Below are positions 28,221-35,948 of a DNA stretch of 64,000 nucleotides, one piece after another (the stretch's first letter is position 1; each line of letters starts with the position of its first letter). Source of the DNA: Acidobacteriota bacterium (GTDB lineage Bacteria > Acidobacteriota > Terriglobia > Terriglobales > Acidobacteriaceae); the NCBI GenBank assembly GCA_013289685.1, contig JABCZL010000008.1, forward strand, positions 248,001-312,000. The letters are read 5' to 3'. The position numbers and the translations under genes were made by a program. The notes under the pieces are model-generated. The model made no database searches and was not told where the DNA came from. It was given only the letters and a program-made list of their open reading frames with translations.

Positions 28221-28369
28221 TCCCTGTCGGATCTCGGCGCTTTCTTTCCAGAAGCAGGTTTCTTAACCTGCTTCTTCTTATTTTTCGGATTCGCCTGTAG
28301 AATTGCGCCCGCAAGCGCCTTGAAGCTCTCCAGCGCTTCCGGTCCTTCCCTGTATTCGGGTGTTTTCAT
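28217..28369 (-). CDS. 50-residue basic protein inside the IS1595 element
   Basis: ATG at 28369, stop TAG at 28217-28219, overlapping the transposase stop on the other strand. The product begins MKTPEYREGPEALESFKALA and ends in a Lys-rich tail (NPKNKKKQVKKPASGKKAPR). GAGAGG lies ~14 bases upstream of the ATG. I recall similar short TPEYREGPEA-type proteins beside transposases in other bacteria, but cannot check that here. Strongly basic, so it may bind nucleic acid. Function unknown; not a shadow of the transposase, since it lies beyond its end. Confidence 0.65.
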   Translation of the reverse strand: MKTPEYREGPEALESFKALAGAILQANPKNKKKQVKKPASGKKAPRSDRD

Positions 28370-28395
28370 AGGTCTAGTAGCCTCTCAATCGCATT

Positions 28396-29226
28396 ATGGA
28401 CGAAATAGATGCTAACGGCCAGCAGCATGATTCCGATAGTCGGCTGGACCTTGCCGGAAAAGGAATCGAACACAATCCACCACCCCAACAAACTAATCCC
28501 CAAGAACAGCCCAAACAAGGCAGCGGCAAGCTCCAAGAGGCGAAGATTGCGATGAGAGACTGGCTGTGGGCGCATTATCAGAGCTGGAAAAAAGAAGAAA
28601 CGCACGACAAGCTGAATACCCTCTTCACCTTTGCTATTGCCACAGCAACGATTGTGTATGTGATTGTTGCCAGTTGCCAACTGGGAGAGATGAAGAGAAC
28701 TACTGATTTGATCCGGCATCAACTGGCAAGCGGCATACCTGCAATAGTAGTTCCCAATATTTCCTATGAGAAGCCGAATCAAATTCAGGTCTCTTTGACC
28801 AATAGCGGAAAGAGCGTTTCCAAAATCGCAACACTTGAATTGGTTGTTACCAGAATCGACCCGAGTTCCAACAACCCAATGGGGCCATCGCAGTTGGAGA
28901 CCTACAGCAGACAGCAACTTCTTCCCGAGAAGCCCACCAGTCCAACTCTTATAATCATCCAGGGACTGGACGATTCCGGATTGGAATCTATTCGCAAAAA
29001 CAGGGAAACGATAGTCATAAAAGGGAAAAATGTTTTCGACAACGGATTTGGTGACATAGTAACGGTCGATAACGAAGAGGATACCTGCTGGCAACTTGCA
29101 GCAAATCGCAGCATCACCGACGGAAAACGTATAGCCGTGGTTGGCAATCTTACGACTTGCAGATTGGCCCGAGAAACTATCCACTCCTACCAAGAGGAGG
29201 ACAAGAAAAGCAATGATTGGCAATAA
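28396..29226 (+). CDS. Passenger single-pass membrane protein of the IS element
   Basis: A 276-residue protein. It opens with a polar, Gln/Pro-rich region (~60 residues), then WLWAHYQSWKKEETHDKLN, a transmembrane helix at about residues 73-95 (NTLFTFAIATATIVYVIVASC), and a ~180-residue C-terminal domain with beta character (ISYEKPNQIQVSLTNSGKSVSKIATLELVVTRID). Base composition is visibly more AT-rich than the flanking genes, consistent with recent arrival with the element. No transposase motif and no family recognised. It lies wholly within the inverted repeats, 27 bases beyond the start of the minus-strand 50-residue gene. Confidence 0.8.
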   Translation: MDEIDANGQQHDSDSRLDLAGKGIEHNPPPQQTNPQEQPKQGSGKLQEAKIAMRDWLWAHYQSWKKEETHDKLNTLFTFAIATATIVYVIVASCQLGEMKRTTDLIRHQLASGIPAIVVPNISYEKPNQIQVSLTNSGKSVSKIATLELVVTRIDPSSNNPMGPSQLETYSRQQLLPEKPTSPTLIIIQGLDDSGLESIRKNRETIVIKGKNVFDNGFGDIVTVDNEEDTCWQLAANRSITDGKRIAVVGNLTTCRLARETIHSYQEEDKKSNDWQ

Positions 29227-29275
29227 CCATAGACACACTGCTGCCCCGTCACCAAGCCAATCTAGCGTAAAAAGT

Positions 29276-29301
29276 ACATGTGCGTCAACTAGGTTATTGC
29301 C
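29276..29301 (-). repeat. IS1595 element right terminal inverted repeat
   Basis: The inverse of 27122-27147 with 3 mismatches, followed immediately by TGCAAACC (29302-29309), the second copy of the target duplication. Confidence 0.92.
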
Positions 29302-29474
29302 TGCAAACCCCGCGCCAGTCGCGGCATTCAAAGGGGTGGGGGGAGGGGGGTACCCCTCGAACCCCGCGATTTTCCCAAAACGAACTCGCCAAAAAAGGGC
29401 TCATGAACGCCTCTCCACCAGAAATTTTTTCTGCAGGTTTCGTTACAATGAAAACAGGTTTCTGTGAGTCCCAA

Positions 29475-30521
29475 ATGTCCCTGACCAAACAACAAGCGCT
29501 CGACATGTTCAACTCCGATGACCTGATCGGCATTGGGATGGAGGCCGACGCGGTGCGGCGCAAGCTGCATCCCGAGGGCGTCGTCACCTACATCATCGAC
29601 CGCAACATCAACTACACCAACTTCTGCACCGAGTACTGTACATTTTGCGCGTTCTACAGGCCGCTGAAGGGACCGGCGGCGAAGGAAGGCTACATTCTCG
29701 CGTTCGATACGATCTACGAAAAGATTCGCGAGACCGTCGAGCTTGGAGGCACCGGCGTGCTGATGCAGGGCGGGCTGCATCCTGACCTGAAGATTGACTG
29801 GCACGAGAAGATGCTGCGCGGGATCAGAGAACGATTCCCGAAAGTTCATCTGCATTGCTACTCCGCGTCCGAGATCATTGCGATCGCCGAGTACAGCGCG
29901 CTCTCGATTCGCGACACGATTCTGCGCCTCCGCGATGCCGGCCTCGACTCCATCCCCGGCGGCGGCGCGGAAGTGCTGGACGACGAGGTCCGCTACAAGA
30001 TTGCGCGGCTGAAGTGCTTAACTGACGACTGGCTCAACGTTCACCGCACCGCGCACCAGATCGGCATGCGCACCACCGCGACCATGATGTTCGGCGTGGG
30101 CGAGAACTACGAAAATCTGGTCAACCACTTTCAGCGCCTCTACGAACTGCAGGAAGAGACGGGCGGGTTCACGGCATTCATTCCGTGGAGCTTTCAGCCG
30201 CAGAACACCGCTCTCGGTGGGCGTCACTGGGACGAAGCCACTGCGGTCGACTACTTGAAAGTGCTGGCCATCTCGCGCCTCTATCTTTCGAACTTCCTCA
30301 ACGTGCAATCCAGCTGGGTGACGCAGGGATTGAAAGTCTGCCAGATGGGGCTGCGCTTCGGCGGAAACGATGTAGGCTCGGTGATGCTCGAGGAGAACGT
30401 GGTGCGTGCCGCGGGCGTGACCAACTGCACGACCGAAGAAGAGTTGCGGCGCATCATCCGCGACGCCGGCTTCCGTCCCGTGCAACGCGACACCCTGTAC
30501 CGGCAGTACTTCCTGAACTAA
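29475..30521 (+). CDS. mqnC: Cyclic dehypoxanthine futalosine synthase (radical SAM)
   Basis: MqnC cyclises dehypoxanthine futalosine in menaquinone synthesis using a radical-SAM 4Fe-4S cluster. The cluster cysteines are C51, C55 and C58 in FCTEYCTFCAF. Family features include IDRNINYTNFC, LGGTGVLMQGGLHPDLKIDWHEKM, GLDSIPGGGAEVLDDEVRY and TATMMFGVGENYENLVNHF, ending WSFQPQNTAL and a VGSVMLEENVV segment. ATG 29475 (MSLTKQQALDMF) gives 348 residues; an ATG at 29448 would add nine non-conserved residues. The IS1595 element sits only ~170 bases upstream and may have displaced or altered the original promoter. Confidence 0.94.
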   Translation: MSLTKQQALDMFNSDDLIGIGMEADAVRRKLHPEGVVTYIIDRNINYTNFCTEYCTFCAFYRPLKGPAAKEGYILAFDTIYEKIRETVELGGTGVLMQGGLHPDLKIDWHEKMLRGIRERFPKVHLHCYSASEIIAIAEYSALSIRDTILRLRDAGLDSIPGGGAEVLDDEVRYKIARLKCLTDDWLNVHRTAHQIGMRTTATMMFGVGENYENLVNHFQRLYELQEETGGFTAFIPWSFQPQNTALGGRHWDEATAVDYLKVLAISRLYLSNFLNVQSSWVTQGLKVCQMGLRFGGNDVGSVMLEENVVRAAGVTNCTTEEELRRIIRDAGFRPVQRDTLYRQYFLN

Positions 30522-30531
30522 TCAAGATCCT

Positions 30532-30662
30532 GGGTGCCCCATTTCTCGCGTTTTGTGCGAGAAGTGGGGACTTTCTTTTTCGTCATACCGGTAATGCCAT
30601 TCGGTTTTTCGCGCGAGCGAAAATCCCCACTTCTCGCAAACGGCGCGAGAAATGGGGCACCC
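30532..30662. repeat. Large inverted repeat GGGTGCCCCATTTCTCGC..GCGAGAAATGGGGCACCC
   Basis: The two ends are inverse copies (about 40 bp each) of the GGGTGCCCCAT unit separated by a ~50-bp spacer, forming a potential long hairpin just after mqnC. It may serve as a transcript end, but it lacks a T-run. Confidence 0.85.
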
Positions 30663-30794
30663 GCCTCCCTGTAACGTTCTTCATCAGAATTTCCCGCTGA
30701 TTACCGAAGTCATCGCGATCGCTATTTTCCTTTCCCATTTTGCCGATGGACAGTGGAGGATCTTCTTTTAAGGAGTTTTGAGGAGACTGTAATC

Positions 30795-30974
30795 ATGAAG
30801 AACCCCCACGAACACGTTCCCTATTGCCAAACCAGTTCGTCCATCGCCGGCACCTGTCCGGCGTGTCAATGGGCACTCACGCGGCAGAGCAGGCCGTTGC
30901 CTGCGCCGAGCTTCGAGACGAAGCTGACGGAGGCAGACGAGCAGTTCCTGACCGAGCTGGCCATCTCTTACTAG
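30795..30974 (+). CDS. Small protein with cysteine pairs, unknown
   Basis: A 59-residue product starting MKNPHEHVPYCQTSSSIAG, followed by TCPACQW (a CxxC knuckle) and an acidic C-terminus (FETKLTEADEQFLTELAISY). AGGAG lies about 9 bases before ATG 30795. The three cysteines and His-rich start hint at metal binding. It may be real on ribosome-site and composition grounds, but I cannot assign a family. Confidence 0.55.
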   Translation: MKNPHEHVPYCQTSSSIAGTCPACQWALTRQSRPLPAPSFETKLTEADEQFLTELAISY

Positions 30975-31163
30975 AGGACAACCAGTTGTTGGCCAACGCG
31001 TGCCTGGATGGCCCGCTCTCTCGTCGCGGTCTTCCGTCCTCTTCCGTCCTCTGCGCTTCCTTGCGGGACCCAGCGATTCGCGCCCACCTCTCCGAAATGA
31101 TTTGATCCGCGGCTAAATTCTTAGTACCTTGCTGCTGAAGCCGTTCAGCCCACGAGGTGCACG

Positions 31164-32264
31164 TTGCCCACTACCGCCGCGGATTCGATCACGCTCGCCC
31201 TGGCACACACCAAGCAGCAACTGTTCCAGCGCTTCCGGATTGCGCAATGGACGAAGCTGGCTTTTGTCGGGCTGCTGGCGGGAGAACTCGGTTCTAATGC
31301 ATGTAACCGCTCCAACTTCAACCTTCCCGGCCATCCCGAGACTACTCCACACCTTGGGGTTCCGGGCTCTGGGTTCCCGGGCGCTGGTTTCCCGGGCTCT
31401 CTGGGAATTGATCCTGCCCTGCTGGCCGCGCTGTCCGCCATGCTGGGGGCAGTGTTTATCGCGGCGCTGGCACTCGGAATCATCCTCACGTATGTAGGCA
31501 GCGTGATGCGCTTCGTCCTGTTCGACAGCATCGTCACCCGAGAGTGTCACATCCGCTGGAGTTGGAGCCGCCGGCTGGGCAACGGATGGCAGTACTTCGT
31601 GTGGAAGCTGGGTTATTTTCTCCTCGCCCTGGCTGGGATCGGGGTGCTGGTGGGAGTCCCCGTGGCCCTGGCTTTCGCCAGAGGGTTGTTCAGAGAGCCG
31701 AGAGCTCATCTGCCCGCGCTGGTGTCGAGCGGGATCGTCCTCTTTCTGGTATTCCTCATTTTCCTCGTGGTCACAGCCGTGGTTCTGGTGCTGACAAAAG
31801 ATTTTGTCGTTCCCCAGATGGCTCTGGAGAATATTGGCGTCACGGAGGGATGGCGGCGACTGTGGGCCATGATGCAGGCCGAGACGGGTGCGTACGCAGC
31901 TTATCTTGGGATGAAGATCGTGCTGGCCATCGTGGCCAGCATCGCCATTGGAGCGGCCACGCTCATTTTAGGGTTGATCTTCGTCGTACCCAGTGTGGTA
32001 TTCGGCATCCTGGCGGTTCTCACCGGCAAGACGGCCGGGCTGACGTGGAACGCGCACACCATCGCGCTGGCCGTAGTCCTCGGGTGCATTTTGCTGGGAA
32101 CTTTTCTCTACCTGGTCTCGCTCATCTCTGTGCCCGCCATCGTATTCTTTCCCGCGTATTCCCTGTATTTCTTTGCGGCACGATACCCGCGGCTGAGCGC
32201 TGCGCTCTATCCGACAACGCCTGCGGCTTACGGTCCAGCGGATGCAGCGTTGCAGAAGCGCTGA
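31164..32264 (+). CDS. Multi-pass membrane protein, unknown
   Basis: A 366-residue protein with a short cytoplasmic start (TLALAHTKQQLFQRFRIAQW), a Gly/Pro-rich loop (FPGAGFPGSLG) and about six strongly hydrophobic segments, including LLAALSAMLGAVFIAALALGIILTYVG, LGYFLLALAGIGVLVGVPVALAF, IVLFLVFLIFLVVTAVVLVL and VLGCILLGTFLYLVSLISV. The first third resembles large acidobacterial membrane proteins of the glycerophosphodiester-phosphodiesterase membrane-domain kind, but no catalytic motif is visible. The start is TTG with GAGGTG upstream. The neighbouring gene downstream is also a membrane protein. Confidence 0.75.
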   Translation: MPTTAADSITLALAHTKQQLFQRFRIAQWTKLAFVGLLAGELGSNACNRSNFNLPGHPETTPHLGVPGSGFPGAGFPGSLGIDPALLAALSAMLGAVFIAALALGIILTYVGSVMRFVLFDSIVTRECHIRWSWSRRLGNGWQYFVWKLGYFLLALAGIGVLVGVPVALAFARGLFREPRAHLPALVSSGIVLFLVFLIFLVVTAVVLVLTKDFVVPQMALENIGVTEGWRRLWAMMQAETGAYAAYLGMKIVLAIVASIAIGAATLILGLIFVVPSVVFGILAVLTGKTAGLTWNAHTIALAVVLGCILLGTFLYLVSLISVPAIVFFPAYSLYFFAARYPRLSAALYPTTPAAYGPADAALQKR

Positions 32265-32331
32265 CTCAAGGCAGAATTTCGATTTGAAAGTTCGAGCAAT
32301 TCCCGGCGAGCGATGTTGAGGCATCCCAAAT

Positions 32332-32865
32332 TTGGCCAATCCGACGTCCCCAACTGCCGAGCAGGATCGTCCAGTTCCCCTGCACGGAATACGGATCGCC
32401 TTATGCGTGGCGCTGCTGGCCGGTTGTGCCTACTGGCTCTTAGCATTTATTTCGGACAAGCAATGGCATGCACTGCATCCAGGGGCGATGCCGAGCGGCG
32501 TCCCCGATCCGCTCGCAATCTTGTGGTTTGCTCTGCCGCTCTTGCTCTACGCGGTTTCCGGGCTGCTTCTCTCCACTCGCAGCGAGGATCTCATCATCGC
32601 CGGCGCTGGTATGGCTGCGGGGCTTGCTCCCCCCGCGGCGTTGTTGGCAGTCGCCACTCTCCTGGGATCCATGTTTTTCTCGTTCTATCCTGAGCCTTAC
32701 TTCCTGCCCATGGCGATTTCACTCGTGGCTCTTTTTGCCGGAAGCGCATGGACTCTCGTTTCAGCCTTCAGGATGGGGAAAGCAAATTGGGGCGTATTCC
32801 TGCCGGCCGGAGGCGGGACGTTTATTTGCGTGGCTATCTGCGTGACGAAAGGAATGAATTCTTGA
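32332..32865 (+). CDS. Small multi-pass membrane protein, unknown
   Basis: A 177-residue protein with five likely membrane segments (IALCVALLAGCAYWLLAFI; LAILWFALPLLLYAVSGLLL; LIIAGAGMAAGLAPPAALLAVATLLGSMFF; LPMAISLVALFAGSAWTLVSAF; WGVFLPAGGGTFICVAICV). Start TTG at 32332. No family recognised. It is on the same strand as, and 67 bases after, the preceding membrane protein, and convergent with the ankyrin-repeat gene. Confidence 0.65.
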   Translation: MANPTSPTAEQDRPVPLHGIRIALCVALLAGCAYWLLAFISDKQWHALHPGAMPSGVPDPLAILWFALPLLLYAVSGLLLSTRSEDLIIAGAGMAAGLAPPAALLAVATLLGSMFFSFYPEPYFLPMAISLVALFAGSAWTLVSAFRMGKANWGVFLPAGGGTFICVAICVTKGMNS

Positions 32866-32876
32866 AAGGCGCGAAG

Positions 32877-33908
32877 CTACTGAACCGAACCGTGCGCGAG
32901 CAGGTAGTCGATGACAGGCTGAAATGAGTCGGCGTTCTTCGGAGCCGTGCGGTATACCCTTTGCTGTTGCCGGGCCACCGCAAGCGCGGTCTCGCCGCGC
33001 TCGTTCTTCACGTTTACATCTGCACCGCTCTCCACCAGCAGTTGCACGCTGGCCAGATTTGCCATCGATGCGGCACTCATCAGCATGGTGTGTCCTGCGT
33101 TCGTGACGGCATTGGGATCCGCGCCTTTTTCCAGGAATAGCTTCACAATTGCGGGATCGCGCCAGGCAGCCGCGACGGCGATGTTGTTATCGCCTTCGCT
33201 GGACTCGATTCGCCAGTCCGCACCCGAATCGAGCAGGGCCCGCGTCACCTTGACGCTTCCGAACCGGAGCGCCATCTCCAGGAAATGCTGGTGCGAGTCG
33301 TCGAATCCGTTTACATCGCCGCCGTTGCTGGCGAGAATCCGGATCACCTCATCGGCGTTCCACATGATCGCGTCCTCCATCAACTTCGGCATATGATCGG
33401 AAACTTTCCAGCCATGAGCGATGTCAGAACGCAGCTCCCTTGGGTCATAGACGACCCAGCGCCAAACCTGGGCTAGCGATTCAACCTGGTTCATCAGTTG
33501 CTCAACCGCCGGCGGCGCACCACAGGTGCCGAGCGACTTCTCGCGGCCGTCAAGCCGAACCCGCACGCCACCCGCTGGGCTATCGATGGCTGAGCAGGGC
33601 CCATTGTCGTAGGGACCGGGCAGATCAAGAAATCCTGATGCTCGGATTTCGGCGGCGAGCTGCTCCACTGCGGCGCGGGATATTCTGCCGCGCCGTTTGC
33701 CCATCGCGTGCACGTTGGCGTAACCGCGGTAGGTGATCCGTCCGCTGCCTGCGATCTTGATCGAGTATGCCGGGCTTGGGAAGAATCCGGTCATGCTGTC
33801 CACTTCGATTTCGAACGAACCCACGCCTGTACGATCCGCCGCCAGCGCGGGGGAGAACGACAGCATCACTGCGCCGCAAAGGACAAAGAGTCTCCCCAGA
33901 TGGCGCAT
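32877..33908 (-). CDS. Secreted DUF6438-like plus ankyrin-repeat protein
   Basis: A 343-residue protein with a signal peptide (MRHLGRLFVLCGAVMLSFSPALA). Residues ~30-145 resemble DUF6438 (PAYSIKIAGSGRITYRGYANV, then GRISRAAVEQLAAEIRASGFLDL), although the usual GxCP motif here reads TGFFP. After a linker come three or four ankyrin repeats (WNADEVIRILASNGGDVNGFDDSHQHFLEMALRFGSVKVTRALLDSGAD; KLFLEKGADPNAVTNAGHTMLMSAA; VQLLVESGADVNVKNERGETALAVARQ). Probably a periplasmic protein-interaction factor. The frame extends upstream, but the signal peptide fixes the start near 33908. Confidence 0.85.
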   Translation of the reverse strand: MRHLGRLFVLCGAVMLSFSPALAADRTGVGSFEIEVDSMTGFFPSPAYSIKIAGSGRITYRGYANVHAMGKRRGRISRAAVEQLAAEIRASGFLDLPGPYDNGPCSAIDSPAGGVRVRLDGREKSLGTCGAPPAVEQLMNQVESLAQVWRWVVYDPRELRSDIAHGWKVSDHMPKLMEDAIMWNADEVIRILASNGGDVNGFDDSHQHFLEMALRFGSVKVTRALLDSGADWRIESSEGDNNIAVAAAWRDPAIVKLFLEKGADPNAVTNAGHTMLMSAASMANLASVQLLVESGADVNVKNERGETALAVARQQQRVYRTAPKNADSFQPVIDYLLAHGSVQ

Positions 33909-34094
33909 GTGAGAAGATCCGGCGATCGTCGGAATCGGAGCGCAGGCCATTCGGCTATTATCCGCTGCCTCCACCGGATGTTTCCGGCGAGAAAACTTTG
34001 GATACGTTACCGCCGTGCCAACCACTGTCGGGCCATTATCAAGACGCCTTGCTTACGGCAAACTGCATACATCTTGGCAACGGGAACACACCTC

Positions 34095-34211
34095 ATGGCA
34101 AGCGAATCCACGACGCGCAAAGACACTTTGAAAGTCGAGAAGCTATCGCTCCTGGTGTTGGCTCTCTGCATCGTCGCGCTGGTCTACGTGATCGTCGCCC
34201 GCCCTTTCTAA
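34095..34211 (+). CDS. 38-residue single-pass membrane peptide
   Basis: ATG 34095 to TAA 34211. The product is a charged N-terminus (MASESTTRKDTLKVEK) followed by one hydrophobic helix (LSLLVLALCIVALVYVIVA) and RPF. The ideal single-helix layout argues for expression, but no convincing ribosome site is visible, so it is tentative. The stop codon lies at the beginning of a 13-bp tandem repeat. Confidence 0.45.
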   Translation: MASESTTRKDTLKVEKLSLLVLALCIVALVYVIVARPF

Positions 34212-34255
34212 GCAAGATCTCTAAGCAAGATCTCTAAGCAAGATCTCTAAGCAAG
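34208..34255. repeat. 13-bp tandem repeat CTAAGCAAGATCT x 3.7
   Basis: Three perfect copies plus nine bases of a fourth. It begins inside the last codons of the 38-residue gene and repeats its stop codon. The remaining 270 bases up to the pilin gene contain the hairpin and promoter-like sites listed next, and no gene. Confidence 0.93.
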
Positions 34256-34412
34256 CCTCCTCGAAACCCCAACTTCACCTGAACACCCGAATCGCTTCAG
34301 ATTGACAAAAATTGACAAGGCCCATGCCGTTCGCTGGCAGCATAGGGTTCTCCTGGCAGAGCAAGAACGCGCAAATGGCCCCACGTTATTGAGAATAAAG
34401 GCGGTCCTCCGT

Positions 34413-34433
34413 AACCCGCACAGTCGGGTTTTT
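34413..34433 (+). terminator. Hairpin with T-run upstream of the pilin gene
   Basis: AACCCG-CACAGT-CGGGTT followed by TTT: a 6-bp stem, 6-base loop and T5 run (two Ts are in the stem). It could end an upstream transcript or act as an attenuator. It directly precedes the sigma-54-like site. Confidence 0.45.
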
Positions 34434-34448
34434 GGCATAGCAGATGCA
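34432..34448 (+). promoter_or_regulatory. Sigma-54-like -24/-12 promoter for the pilin gene
   Basis: TTGGCATAGCAGATGCA: GG and GC are separated by exactly 10 bases, as required for sigma-54, with TTGGCA matching the -24 element well and ATGCA the -12 element with one change. It lies 76 bases before the pilin ATG. Type IV pilin genes are often sigma-54 dependent, so the placement fits; untested. Confidence 0.5.
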
Positions 34449-34524
34449 ACATACATGCCCGACTGAGTCATTCGTGACCAGATGAGTTCAAATTCAATTT
34501 AAAACAGCTTGGGGGAAATTAAAG

Positions 34525-35046
34525 ATGCGAAAACAAAAGGGTTTCTCACTGATCGAGCTGCTGATCGTGGTGGCCATCATCCTGATCATCGCAGCGATTG
34601 CGATTCCGAACCTGCTGCGCGCCCGCATGGCGGCCAACGAGTCGTCTGCTGTCGCCTCCATCCGTACCGTTACCACTGGCGAAGTGACCTACCAGACGGC
34701 GTATCCGACGGTGGGCTATTCGAAAGATCTGGTTTCCTTGGGCGGCGCGTTGGGCGCAGCTTGCGTCCCCGCCTCGACCTCGGCGTGCTTGATTGACTCC
34801 GTGCTTGCCAACAACGGCAACCCGGCAGCCAGCGGCAAGAGCGGCTATTCGTTCACCACTGCCCCGGGCACAGTTGTGGCCGGCGTCTACGCGGGCTATG
34901 GTATTCAGGCAACTCCGCTTGCGAAGAACCAGACCGGCATCCGCGCTTTCTGTGCGGAAGAAGATGCTGTGGTTCGTGTCGACCCCGCGGGCGCTTGCTC
35001 GACGGCCGAAGCGACCATCCTCACCTTCAACCCGCTCAACCAGTAA
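34525..35046 (+). CDS. Type IV pilin (PilA-like)
   Basis: A 173-residue prepilin. It has a short basic leader MRKQKG, the cleavage/methylation site G|FSLIELLIVV with the conserved Glu+5, and a continuous hydrophobic helix to AIPNLLRARMAANESSAVASIRT, followed by a variable head domain with three cysteines (GAACVPASTSACLID and FCAEEDAV) and a further one near the end (AGACSTAE). Cleaved by PilD peptidase and assembled into a pilus for twitching, adhesion or DNA uptake (dprA is in the window). The gene is alone between a possible sigma-54 promoter and a strong terminator, so it is probably highly expressed as a single-gene transcript. Confidence 0.94.
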   Translation: MRKQKGFSLIELLIVVAIILIIAAIAIPNLLRARMAANESSAVASIRTVTTGEVTYQTAYPTVGYSKDLVSLGGALGAACVPASTSACLIDSVLANNGNPAASGKSGYSFTTAPGTVVAGVYAGYGIQATPLAKNQTGIRAFCAEEDAVVRVDPAGACSTAEATILTFNPLNQ

Positions 35047-35089
35047 GGCAGGTTTAACTCTGGCCAATACCCGGGGAAGGGTATAAGCC

Positions 35090-35125
35090 AAAGGGCAGCG
35101 AGCTTCACGCTCGCTGCCCTTTGTT
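35090..35125 (+). terminator. Strong intrinsic terminator after the pilin gene
   Basis: A 14-bp perfect stem (AAAGGGCAGCGAGC with GCTCGCTGCCCTTT), 5-base loop TTCAC, followed by a T-rich GTTCTT. It is 44 bases after the pilin stop. Confidence 0.9.
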
Positions 35126-35232
35126 CTTGGATGGGGACTGGAGTTGACGGAAGATTGGAATATCGCTCATCGACTCGATGACAGCAGATTTTCAGTGTAA
35201 CGGCCTTGCTTGCGACAGTTATGCTCAGCCGA

Positions 35233-35742
35233 TCAGTTCCTGGGATGCGAAGTGCTGAACTTTGACCAGGCAACAAACCACCTTCCCTCGTCTGGATCCA
35301 ACTGGTCTAGTTGAAGAACGAACCCGGTACTGATGCCGACCAAGCGAGTCCTGAAATAATAGGTTTCGCCTGGCTCTGCCTTCAATGAATGCACCGAAAC
35401 TCGAGGGCCTCTCGCTGGAAGAGAGGATTGCAGCATCGCGCAGACATGGTGTTCACCGGGGTCGATTGGCACGAAGAAATACCTTCCACCGCTGACGCCA
35501 CCGTTGACGGCACCCACCCACATTTCGTCAAATCCGAAAATGCTGGTGAGGTGGCCGTCCGCAACGACATAGATCATCGCCTTGCCATCTTTCGGCGTGG
35601 GTGTCGGATGTTGCGATTCGTCGGTCTTCACTTCGAATTTCTCGTCCTGCGGTCCGCAGCCTACTTCCGCTCGAGAAATCGCCCTCTTATCTTGGGCGAG
35701 CGCACAGCACGACAGTAGAACGATCGCGGCGACCTTCTTCAT
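35233..35742 (-). CDS. Small secreted protein, DUF2846-like
   Basis: A 169-residue exported protein. ATG 35742 is preceded by AGGAGG, and the signal peptide is MKKVAAIVLLSCCALAQ. The mature part, KDGKAMIYVVADGH...GGRYFFVPIDPGEHHVCAMLQS and KAEPGETYYFRTRLV, has the alternating beta pattern of DUF2846-type domains (a short beta sandwich with an ApxGxHxv-like turn, here DPGEHHVCA). No enzymatic motif. Stands alone, convergent with the pilin gene. Confidence 0.8.
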   Translation of the reverse strand: MKKVAAIVLLSCCALAQDKRAISRAEVGCGPQDEKFEVKTDESQHPTPTPKDGKAMIYVVADGHLTSIFGFDEMWVGAVNGGVSGGRYFFVPIDPGEHHVCAMLQSSLPARGPRVSVHSLKAEPGETYYFRTRLVGISTGFVLQLDQLDPDEGRWFVAWSKFSTSHPRN

Positions 35743-35948
35743 GATTGCCTCCTGTAGGAGCTCACTATCCACAACTCGGTAATCGCCGGCAATTCTATGC
35801 TCACTTGATATTTGGCGTCACATCCATTTCACGCACTGAGAGAGTCTTGCGGGAATCGGCCTCCTACAGGAAATACCTGATTCACTGTCTGCGGTTGTAC
35901 AGGTATCTTTCGCTCCGTTCCGGCACTCCTCACATGACAACGAGTCCC

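Larger units (their letters stand above)
27122..29301 (+). mobile_element. Complete IS1595-family element with passenger genes
   Basis: The element is bounded by 26-bp imperfect terminal inverted repeats: 27122-27147 (beginning GGTAATAAACTAGTTGAC) and 29276-29301 (inverse, beginning GGCAATAACCTAGTTGAC), with 3 mismatches. It is flanked by the perfect 8-bp direct repeat TGCAAACC at 27114-27121 and 29302-29309; 8 bp is the usual target duplication of the IS1595 family. It is about 2.18 kb and carries the transposase, a 50-residue gene on the opposite strand and a membrane-protein gene. The left inverted repeat overlaps the -35 box of the transposase promoter. Confidence 0.93.

Noticed and set aside
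28366-29331. 321-residue minus-strand frame antisense to the passenger gene
   Set aside because: The plus-strand frame has a better start, protein-like composition and a single clear membrane helix; the antisense frame runs across the element's right end.
34208-34255. Possible CRISPR array
   Set aside because: Direct head-to-tail 13-bp repeat with no spacers; no cas genes in the window.
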